Origin: JBBDYG01 sp040901765
Lineage (GTDB): Bacteria > Planctomycetota > Planctomycetia > Pirellulales > Lacipirellulaceae
DNA: 16,221 nucleotides
Assembly (NCBI GenBank): GCA_040901765.1
Contig: JBBDYG010000098.1
Location: 1 to 16,221 of the forward strand
Direction of reading: 5' to 3'
The notes under the pieces are model-generated. The model made no database searches. It was not told the origin of the DNA and saw only the letters and a program-made list of their open reading frames with translations. Positions 7,302 to 16,221 of the stretch are shown here, piece after piece. The first letter of the stretch is position 1. Each line of letters begins with the position of its first letter. Position numbers and translations under genes: made by a program.

Positions 7302-8381
7302 ACTCTTTCTCACCACGTAATAGTAGTTCATCTCATCGTGGGCCAGCTTGTGGACCTCGACGCTCGCAAAACCGGCCTCGCGGAGCATCTTCTCAGCCAG
7401 TTCCCGGCCCCAGCAGGCTCCCAGCCCCGCGCCTCCTTGAGACAGCGAAACGGTCATGCAGTGCATGCACGAGATCGTGTAGAGCATCGGAGCCAGCGGG
7501 TTGTCGAAGTTCTTCTGCAACTCGCTGGAAGCCAAAATGTCCTGCATCAAGAACGTGCCGGTCGGCTTGAGCGCCGCGTGAATGCCCTTTAGCACCTGGG
7601 CAGGGTCGGCCTGGTCGTGGATCGCATCAAACGCCGTAATCAGATCGAACCGATCGCGGTCGCCGAGCTTCGCCACGTCGGAGGTTTCGAATCGCACGTT
7701 CTTGAGACCTCGATCGCGGGTCTTTTGCTGCGCGGCATCTACCGCTTCTTCGCATAGGTCGTAACCGATGAATCGACTTTTGGAATACGCCTCCGCCAGC
7801 ATGCAAATCGCCCGGCCGCTGCCGCAGCCCACGTCGAGTACTTCGATGCCCTGCTCGAGTTGTACTTGCAGCCCTTCAACCAGCGGCACGATGTGCGTTA
7901 GAAGTGCCGCGACCACCGTCTGGCCGCTCTCCTCGGCCATCACTTCGTGAAAGCGATGAAACTGCTCGTAGGGAACGCCGCCGCCTGACCGGAAGCACTC
8001 GATGATCTTATCTTCGACGTTGCCCAGCACGCTAATCCACTGCATCGTGACGCCGAAGTTGCCGATCGGAGAATCGCGGGTCAACAGCGCGGCGTGTGCC
8101 GGTGGAAGCTGATACGTGTTCCGCTTCGCCTCAAAATCGATGATCCTCGCAGTTACCATTGCGCCCAACCACTCGCGAACGTAGCGCTCGTTCAGCCCAG
8201 CCCACTGGGCAATCTGCTGGCTGGTCGCCGGCTCACGACCCGCGAGCGCATCAAACAATCCCGTGCGGTGACCAATGGAAAGCATCAGCGCGGTGGTGGC
8301 ACTCGTAAGCGTCCCCACAAGCCGCTGCATGAATTGATCGACCTGGGTTTGATCGAGTTCCGGAGGCTCGGCGACAGGCAT
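7296..8381 (-). CDS. SAM-dependent methyltransferase with N-terminal winged helix
   Basis: The 361-residue product has two parts. Residues about 18-95 form a winged-helix domain of the kind fused to small-molecule methyltransferases such as mycobacterial Rv2258c (TSQQIAQWAGLNERYVREWLGAMV). Residues about 170-361 form a class I methyltransferase domain with motif I VLDVGCGSGRA (181-191), an acidic residue at the end of strand 2 (IGYDL) and FDLITAFDAIHD for motif IV. The substrate is unknown; similar proteins modify small aromatic or polyketide-type compounds. The ATG at 8381 has GAGGAG 7 bases upstream, and a nearer ATG at 8386 is out of frame. A REP pair begins only about 13 bases upstream of the start. 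The stop TAG and final Glu lie in the outer repeat of the downstream element. Confidence 0.85.
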   Translation of the reverse strand: MPVAEPPELDQTQVDQFMQRLVGTLTSATTALMLSIGHRTGLFDALAGREPATSQQIAQWAGLNERYVREWLGAMVTARIIDFEAKRNTYQLPPAHAALLTRDSPIGNFGVTMQWISVLGNVEDKIIECFRSGGGVPYEQFHRFHEVMAEESGQTVVAALLTHIVPLVEGLQVQLEQGIEVLDVGCGSGRAICMLAEAYSKSRFIGYDLCEEAVDAAQQKTRDRGLKNVRFETSDVAKLGDRDRFDLITAFDAIHDQADPAQVLKGIHAALKPTGTFLMQDILASSELQKNFDNPLAPMLYTISCMHCMTVSLSQGGAGLGACWGRELAEKMLREAGFASVEVHKLAHDEMNYYYVVRKSE

Positions 8382-8393
8382 GGCATGGCTCCT

Positions 8394-8461
8394 CGTACGT
8401 CAGGCTTTCTTGCCTGACATGCAGGACATCGTAGATTATCAGGCAAGAAAGCCTGACTTAC
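8394..8461. repeat. Inverted REP pair (BIME-like) upstream of the methyltransferase gene
   Basis: The left unit is GTAC (8395-8398), GTCAGGC, loop TTTCTT, GCCTGAC (ending 8418). The right unit mirrors it as TCAGGC, AAGAAA, GCCTGAC, TTAC (8439-8461). The 24-base arms match with one mismatch. The foot tetranucleotides GTAC/GTAA are degenerate forms of GTAG. The element fills most of the 101 bases between the Uma2 and methyltransferase genes and reaches the ribosome binding site of the latter. Confidence 0.85.
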
Positions 8462-8482
8462 GGGAAGCCTAACCCACGCGCC

Positions 8483-9091
8483 TTAGATCGTCCACACCCG
8501 ATTGTCGGCGATAACTTCAATCACTGGCCGTGGCTCGCCCGATAGCAGCCGAAACCGCAACGGCAGAACGTCGCTCTCGATTACCACCAGGTCGCCGGGC
8601 ACAACGCTCGTCACTAACCTGAGCTTGCCGCGCTGAAGTCTGTGAAGTTCTAACCGCCACGGGTCGCGATCGACAATCAGCAATTCGCGGGTGCCGAGCT
8701 TGCCATAGAAATTCAACTTTTCGCGAGTCTTGTCGTAGGGGCTGACAATCTCGACGATGAAGTCCGGCGGCCCCGACCAAAAAGCCCCGTGACACACCGC
8801 CGGCGAGCCTTTCAAGAACACGGCCACATCGGGCACGCGATAGTTGTGCTCCCAATCATTCGGATCGCTGGTGAGGTTAATGCCAGGACGCGTCGTACCG
8901 ACTTGCACTCGATCGAACACCGTACGCAAGACTTCAGTAAACCCACCACCAAGGTCTTGATGCTCATCGTTCGGGGCTGGTGCCATTAAGTACGTTCCCT
9001 CCCAAACTTCGTCAAAACGATCGGCGCCCCGCGCGCGACGTTCTTCGATCAGCCGCGCCGAAGTGTGGGGATCGACGATGAGCGTGTCCAT
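8483..9091 (-). CDS. Uma2-family (DUF820) restriction-endonuclease-like protein
   Basis: This is a PD-(D/E)xK-fold protein of the Uma2 family, abundant in cyanobacteria and planctomycetes; the cellular role is unknown. The start is set at the ATG at 9091, which has AGGAGG 5-6 bases upstream and a promoter at 9140-9167; a longer frame from 9187 would run across that promoter. The 202-residue product has family features in order: EVWEGTYLMAPAP...HQ (about 28-45), RVPDVAVF with Asp88, DFIVEIVSP with Glu114, KTREK (Lys121/125), FYGKLGTRELLIVD, and the C-terminal beta region. The putative D-E-K catalytic set is intact, so the protein may be an active nuclease. It is on the same strand as the methyltransferase downstream, but substrate modification by that enzyme is not implied, because it lacks DNA methyltransferase motifs. 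Confidence 0.9.
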   Translation of the reverse strand: MDTLIVDPHTSARLIEERRARGADRFDEVWEGTYLMAPAPNDEHQDLGGGFTEVLRTVFDRVQVGTTRPGINLTSDPNDWEHNYRVPDVAVFLKGSPAVCHGAFWSGPPDFIVEIVSPYDKTREKLNFYGKLGTRELLIVDRDPWRLELHRLQRGKLRLVTSVVPGDLVVIESDVLPLRFRLLSGEPRPVIEVIADNRVWTI

Positions 9092-9139
9092 GAATGCCTC
9101 CTTGGGCGACCGTTGGAAACTCGGCCTCCGCTTGAATAT

Positions 9140-9167
9140 ATTATACCTAGCGCTTCCCTGCTTTACA
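9140..9167 (-). promoter_or_regulatory. Likely sigma-70 promoter of the Uma2 gene
   Basis: On the minus strand TGTAAA (9167-9162) and TATAAT (9145-9140) are separated by 16 bases. They lie about 50 bases upstream of the ATG at 9091, in an AT-rich patch that stands out from its GC-rich surroundings. Confidence 0.55.
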
Positions 9168-9176
9168 GACAGAGTT

Positions 9177-9638
9177 TCACGTCGCAATCGGCAACTGGAT
9201 CTCCGTGAGATACTTCTTCGGACTGCCGCGGAAGATCATCCCCGGCCCTTTGAGATAAACCTCGCGTGTTGGCAGCGTGATTTCATAACCGCGCTCTTTG
9301 CAGTATTGTAGCGCCATCGCATACGAACTGCGCAATTGGTCGTATGGTCCACGATGTAACAAAACCACGCATCGACAAGCCGGCAACTCCCTGACTTCAA
9401 TGCCCTCGGCTGAGACGGGCTTGCGAATCGGCATGCACGGCTCGAAGTTGGCGTCGCCGTCGCGGTACTCGCCATCATAAAAAAGGCACAGCGGCTTGCC
9501 GGAAATATATCGGCCCACGCGCTTACCAAGCGTAGCGAACCCCGTGCCGCAGTCGCCGTAGCAGCCGGTCATGCGAATGCCCGCCACCAGCAAGGGCGCC
9601 ACGTCCCGCTCCTCGAAATCAAAAGTCTGCGCTACCAT
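9177..9638 (-). CDS. GyrI-like (AraC effector-binding type) small-molecule-binding protein
   Basis: This is a stand-alone GyrI-like domain, the fold used by SbmC/GyrI and by effector domains of multidrug regulators such as Rob and BmrR. It has no DNA-binding domain. The start is placed at the ATG at 9638, with GGAGG 8 bases upstream; a TTG at 9659 is in frame but lacks a site. The 153-residue product ends in the family pattern LLHRGPYDQLRSSYAMAL ... REVYLKGP ... YLTEIQLPI. Four Cys (in the CYGDC, EPCMP and ACRC segments) are a little unusual. The gene is head-to-head with the rhomboid gene and 85 bases upstream of the Uma2 gene. It may act as a sequestering or hydrolysing protein for small molecules, but no ligand can be named. 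Confidence 0.8.
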   Translation of the reverse strand: MVAQTFDFEERDVAPLLVAGIRMTGCYGDCGTGFATLGKRVGRYISGKPLCLFYDGEYRDGDANFEPCMPIRKPVSAEGIEVRELPACRCVVLLHRGPYDQLRSSYAMALQYCKERGYEITLPTREVYLKGPGMIFRGSPKKYLTEIQLPIAT

Positions 9639-9779
9639 TCCGACTACCTCCCACTTCAATGGCCGCCCGATTGTTCCAGCTTATCGTCTCCAGAGATTAG
9701 ACGGTCAAGTCCCCACTGCGAAAATCTGCGGCTTTGGTAGAATGCGCGCCCAAACGGCATTGTCTCCATCCAACAAGCC

Positions 9780-10451
9780 ATGAACCCGTACCGCCAGCTC
9801 ACGATTTTTGGTCTCATCGCCATCGCGGTCATGGTATTTGCCGTTGAACGGCGGCGTGAAGCAACCTTCGCCGACGACTACGGTGCGGTGCCGGCCATCA
9901 TCGTCCCCGCCTTTCGCTCGCTGGTGGACGGCGATGTAAGCTTGGCGGTTGTTCGCGAACTTTTACGCACGGTCACCGCCCTGTTTCTGCACGGCGACGC
10001 CCAGCACCTGTTGTTCAACATGGTGTTTCTGTGGACGTTCGGATGTTTAACGTCCGAAACCTTGGGGCAATGGCAAGCGGTGATCGTTTTTTTGGTGTGC
10101 GGCATCTGCGGGAATCTCGTACAGATATGGCTCGAACCCGAATCACTCGTTCCGATTATCGGCGCTTCGGGCGCGATCTGCGGCTTTGAAGGCGTCTACT
10201 TGGGGCTTGCGCTAAGTTGGCAACTCGCGTGGCCCAATGTCTGGCCGCTGGCGTATCCCGTCCCGCCGCTGCAACTCGGCGCGTTCGCCGTAATCGGTTT
10301 CATTGGCGACGTCTATTTTCTCACTCAGCAACGCCAGGGAATCGCCTACGGCGCCCACATCGGCGGCTTGCTTTCGGGCTTGGCCATCGCGGCATTGGTG
10401 ACGACGATCTACCGCACGGCTGATGCGTATCAACGCCCACGCCTCCCGTAG
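9780..10451 (+). CDS. Rhomboid-family intramembrane serine protease
   Basis: This integral membrane protease cleaves transmembrane substrates. The 223-residue product has about six hydrophobic helices and the full active site: His76 and Asn80 in HLLFNMVF, the catalytic Ser130 in GASGAICG, and His193 in GAHIGGLLSGL on the last helix. The ATG at 9780 is the only reasonable start, and there is no clear Shine-Dalgarno sequence. A TGGTAGAAT extended -10-like sequence lies at 9735-9743. The gene has no partner on its strand. Its TAG stop (10449-10451) is formed by the GTAG foot of the REP pair that separates it from metH. Substrates are unknown. Confidence 0.9.
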   Translation: MNPYRQLTIFGLIAIAVMVFAVERRREATFADDYGAVPAIIVPAFRSLVDGDVSLAVVRELLRTVTALFLHGDAQHLLFNMVFLWTFGCLTSETLGQWQAVIVFLVCGICGNLVQIWLEPESLVPIIGASGAICGFEGVYLGLALSWQLAWPNVWPLAYPVPPLQLGAFAVIGFIGDVYFLTQQRQGIAYGAHIGGLLSGLAIAALVTTIYRTADAYQRPRLP

Positions 10452-10520
10452 GTCAGGCTCCGCCTGACGGGCGTAGGTGAAGACAGAGCTTGTAACAAGC
10501 ACTGTCAGGCGGAGCCTGAC

Positions 10521-10524
<4 letters not shown>
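10448..10524. repeat. Inverted REP pair (BIME-like) between convergent rhomboid and metH genes
   Basis: Left unit: GTAG (10448-10451), GTCAGGC, loop TCC, GCCTGAC (ending 10468). Right unit: GTCAGGC (10504), GGA, GCCTGAC, CTAC (ending 10524). The arms are perfect inverted repeats, and a small hairpin GCTTG-TAA-CAAGC sits between them. The element spans the whole intergenic gap: the TAG in each foot is the stop codon of the gene on that side. Confidence 0.9.
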
Positions 10525-14270
<3,746 letters not shown>

Positions 14271-14271
14271 G

Positions 14272-14300
14272 AAATTTCAGATTTCGGATTACGTATTATA
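14272..14300 (-). promoter_or_regulatory. Possible -10 element of metH beside a low-complexity repeat
   Basis: TATAAT lies at 14300-14295 on the minus strand, 25 bases before the metH start codon; no good -35 is seen at 16-18 bases. The bases between it and the start read as a direct repeat (AATCCGAAATCTGAAATTTC on the minus strand), another low-complexity repeat type. If transcription starts from this -10, the leader is very short and has no room for a riboswitch. Confidence 0.3.
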
Positions 14301-14402
14301 TGTGAGCCGCGTCGTCCTCGACCGCGGCAGCCTACAAGTGGTAACATAGACACAGGCTTATCCCTCTAAGATACCATTCTCCCCCGCATTTTCCCCAGGG
14401 CC

Positions 14403-15617
14403 ATGAAGCTCTATCGCGTCCGCCAGCACCTTGTTGCCAACCCCATCGCCGACGTTGCCGCGGAAGTCCGCCGACAGCTTGATTCGCTGCACATGCCGGT
14501 GCCGCGGGGCGACGTCGCCATTACAGCGGGCAGTCGGGGAATCGACAATATCGCGCTAATCACCAAAACCGCTGGCCAGTGGCTCCGCGAGCATGGTGCC
14601 CGGCCGTTCCTCGTTCCCGCGATGGGTTCGCACAACGGGGCGACTGCCGAAGGCCAGCGAAAAATGGTCGAATCGCTCGGCCTTACCGAGCAGGCGATGG
14701 ACATGCCAATCCGCTCCAGCATGGAGGTCGTGAAGGTCGGCAGCGTCGCCACGGGCGATGTTTACATGGACCGCTACTCGCACGAATCGGCGGGCGTGCT
14801 GGTGCTTAATCGCGTCAAGCTCCATACTTGCTTTTCCGGCCCCGTGCAGAGCGGCCTGGTGAAGATGATGGTCGTCGGCATGGGCAAGATCAAATCGGCC
14901 GAGACGTTTCATTCCACGCCGACGGCGCAAATGAAAGACATGCTGCTCGACATGGGCAAGTTCCTGCTCGGCACGGGCAAGATTTGGGCCGGCCTCGCGA
15001 TCCTCGAAGATGGCTACGACAAAACCGCCGAACTGCACGCCGTCCGCCCCGACGACATCCTCACCGTTGAGCCGCAGCTTCTGGAACGCAACCGCCACTA
15101 TTTCCCCCGCCTGCCGGTCGACGCGCTCAACGTGCTGGTCGTTGAATCCATTGGAAAAACCTACAGCGGCACCGGCATGGACCCCAACGTGATCGGCTTC
15201 CGCGGCGTGAAGAATTATGAAGACGTCGTCAAGCCCGACATCCGCATCATCGCCGCTCTGCGGCTGGCCGAGGCTTCGCAGGGCAACGCCATCGGCGTCG
15301 GCCTGGCCGACTTCATCACCCGCGACCTGCGCGACCAAATCGATGAAGAGAAAATGTTCATCAACGTCTTCACCACCGGCGACATGGAACGCGCGAAAAT
15401 CCCCGCCACCGTCGCGAGCGATGAAACGCTCGTCGCCAAAATGCGCGAGCGCTACGGCGACCGCCGCTGGATGTTCGTCCCCAACACGCTTCATCTGGAG
15501 ACGCTCTACGTTACCGAAGACTTGGTGGACGAGATATCGCGGAACCCGATTTGCAAAGTGGAGGAGCCGGTAGAGCTGGGGTTCGCGAAGGGACGGCAGC
15601 AGTTGGAGTGGAAGTAG
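14403..15617 (+). CDS. LarA-like (lactate racemase family) protein
   Basis: The 404-residue product belongs to the LarA/DUF2088 superfamily of nickel-pincer-dependent 2-hydroxyacid racemases and epimerases; its substrate is unknown. N-terminal family blocks are clear: ITAGSRGI (about 40-47), PAMGSHNGATAEGQ (72-85), SSMEVVKVG, VLNRVKLHTCFSG (about 133-146) and SGLVKMMVVGMGK (150-162). His77, His141, Lys154 and His170 fall in the order and approximate spacing of the L. plantarum LarA residues His108, His174, Lys184 (cofactor attachment) and His200 (Ni ligand), so the active site may be complete; this mapping is by eye. No signal peptide is seen. The ATG at 14403 has only CAGGG very close upstream. 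larB, larC and larE, needed for cofactor synthesis, are not in this window. Confidence 0.75.
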   Translation: MKLYRVRQHLVANPIADVAAEVRRQLDSLHMPVPRGDVAITAGSRGIDNIALITKTAGQWLREHGARPFLVPAMGSHNGATAEGQRKMVESLGLTEQAMDMPIRSSMEVVKVGSVATGDVYMDRYSHESAGVLVLNRVKLHTCFSGPVQSGLVKMMVVGMGKIKSAETFHSTPTAQMKDMLLDMGKFLLGTGKIWAGLAILEDGYDKTAELHAVRPDDILTVEPQLLERNRHYFPRLPVDALNVLVVESIGKTYSGTGMDPNVIGFRGVKNYEDVVKPDIRIIAALRLAEASQGNAIGVGLADFITRDLRDQIDEEKMFINVFTTGDMERAKIPATVASDETLVAKMRERYGDRRWMFVPNTLHLETLYVTEDLVDEISRNPICKVEEPVELGFAKGRQQLEWK

Positions 15618-15651
15618 CGGAGGCACTACTTCTCGCCTGGTGTAGGATGCA

Positions 15652-15660
15652 TGGTATAAT
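15652..15660 (+). promoter_or_regulatory. Extended -10 promoter of the antitoxin gene
   Basis: TGGTATAAT gives a perfect TATAAT (15655-15660) with an upstream TG, 41 bases before the antitoxin ATG and just after the LarA-like gene. No clear -35 is present, which is acceptable for an extended -10 promoter. Confidence 0.5.
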
Positions 15661-15701
15661 TACCGGCACTGGCAGAACGACAGTTACGGAAAAGAATTCT
15701 C

Positions 15702-15908
15702 ATGACCATCCAATTCGCAGCCACCTATCAAAACGGCGTACTTCTGCCAGAGCAGCCAATCGCCATTCCGGAAGGTACACAGGTCATGGTCTCGGTCGAG
15801 GCCAAGAACCTGGTCGATGATCCACTCGCGGAAGTAATCGGCATCGGCGATGGACCCGAGGCGGGGGATGCGGCGGACAAACACGACCGGTATATCTACC
15901 AGCCGTGA
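15702..15908 (+). CDS. DUF104 / AF2212-like antitoxin
   Basis: The 68-residue product has the family layout: a short beta strand pair ATYQNGVLLPEQPIAIPEGTQVMVSVE (residues about 7-33), then a flexible segment DDPLAEVIGIGDGPEAGDAADKHDRYIYQP that in this family wraps the toxin. Antitoxins of this type pair with a PIN-domain (VapC) RNase encoded directly downstream. The ATG at 15702 follows GGAAAAG at 7-base spacing and its own extended -10 promoter. Its TGA stop overlaps a GTG that opens only a short frame, so the usual toxin is missing or broken. Confidence 0.8.
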   Translation: MTIQFAATYQNGVLLPEQPIAIPEGTQVMVSVEAKNLVDDPLAEVIGIGDGPEAGDAADKHDRYIYQP

Positions 15909-16054
15909 GGGCAGCGATGGTGTTCGAACTGGCCATCACCGATGTTTTCACAGGGGAAGCAAGTGAACATGGGCGTTCCCTTGTTGCCATTGGAGGCCTA
16001 AGGAGTCAAACCACCCCGTCCAATGCATTCACGACACCACCTATCGTGTGGTAA
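15905..16054 (+). pseudogene. Probable remnant of the PIN-domain toxin partner
   Basis: A GTG overlapping the antitoxin stop (GTGA) opens a 49-residue frame, with an internal ATG at 15917. Its start MVFELAITDVFTGE resembles the C-terminal segment of VapC toxins (VMRERGLTDALTGDRHF-like), not their N-terminus. The acidic residues of the PIN active site and the first about 100 residues are absent. I read this as an internal deletion that joined the toxin start to its C-terminal end, followed by decay. The resemblance is short, so this is a tentative call. Confidence 0.4.
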
Positions 16055-16073
16055 TTCGCATGTCCACTACCCC

Positions 16074-16221
16074 TCACATCGCTTCCGACGCCACGATGAT
16101 CACGCGAGCGTGTTCGGGAAGGATCACACTTGGGTCGAGAATGCGAACTAACCCGTTCTCCACTACCAGCCCGTTGAACAAGTGTCGTTTTCTAGGCGAC
16201 GAGCGTGAGGGCTGGTTCCGG
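16074..16221 (-). pseudogene. Partial antitoxin-like reading frame at the window edge
   Basis: A minus-strand frame stays open from the right edge to a TGA at 16074-16076. It contains LVVENGLVRILDPSVILPEHARVIIV, which has the 'NGxVxLLD..V.LPE.ARV.V' look of small antitoxins. No ATG is in frame; a TTG at 16181 would give 35 residues. The sequence further upstream (16185-16221) looks like low-complexity intergenic repeat, so the gene was probably truncated. Downstream, at about 16061 on the same strand, ATGCGAATTACC would start MRITT and stop at once, which could be the broken start of a PIN-type toxin (usually MRIxxDTN). Confidence 0.35.

Noticed and set aside
9092..9187. Longer start for the Uma2 protein at 9187
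   Set aside because: The extra 32 residues are unlike the family, span a good promoter, and the internal ATG at 9091 has a strong AGGAGG site.
8483..9638. Uma2 protein, GyrI-like protein and methyltransferase as a restriction-modification or defence system
   Set aside because: The methyltransferase has a small-molecule type winged-helix fusion and no DNA methyltransferase motif, and Uma2 genes are usually scattered singly in these genomes; adjacency alone does not support a system.
14271..14402. Cobalamin or SAM riboswitch upstream of metH
   Set aside because: I looked for one because metH is often so regulated, but the 132-base divergent gap shows no B12-box-like or SAM-box-like conserved sequence, and the likely -10 leaves almost no leader.
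14556..15626. Long 356-codon minus-strand frame opposite the LarA-like gene
   Set aside because: The plus-strand frame shows clear family motifs; the antisense protein is a His/Val/Asp-rich shadow with no recognisable motif.

Overview
The window looks like a stretch of chromosome from a Planctomycetota bacterium, probably of the Pirellulales type. This is an inference from the high GC content, the Uma2 (DUF820) protein, the DUF104-type antitoxin, the LarA-like protein and the many low-complexity and palindromic repeats in almost every gap. No rRNA, tRNA, CRISPR array or complete insertion sequence is visible.

Layout: 1-1237 holds dTDP-glucose 4,6-dehydratase (rmlB, minus). 1255-1414 is an inverted pair of decamer repeats. 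1458-2591 is a sarcosine/N-methyltryptophan oxidase-like flavoenzyme (plus). 2587-3082 is a repeat-filled gap. 3073-6457 is a divergent three-gene block: a TelA-like coiled-coil protein (minus), then a small one-helix membrane protein overlapping a long coiled-coil protein (both plus). 6507-9638 is a minus-strand run of GyrI-like domain protein, Uma2 protein, winged-helix methyltransferase and aquaporin, with inverted REP pairs around the methyltransferase. A rhomboid protease (plus, 9780-10451) converges on cobalamin-dependent methionine synthase metH (minus, 10521-14270). A LarA-like protein (plus, 14403-15617) follows, then a DUF104-type antitoxin (15702-15908) and what look like toxin-antitoxin remnants on both strands up to the right edge.

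The most notable signals are in the repeats. Three elements (7230-7288, 8395-8461, 10448-10524) have the architecture of inverted REP pairs: a GTAG-like tetranucleotide followed by GTCAGGC-loop-GCCTGAC. The loop differs between elements but is exactly complementary between the two arms of each element. Many genes end inside repeats, so that a repeat supplies the stop codon or the last residues. A GC-rich palindrome with the same core as an intergenic one sits in frame inside metH, in the linker before the activation domain.

Functionally, most genes are unconnected metabolic or housekeeping functions. The two exceptions are the divergent coiled-coil locus at 3073-6457, which may be one undescribed envelope or stress system related to TelA-type genes, and the decaying toxin-antitoxin region at the right end.
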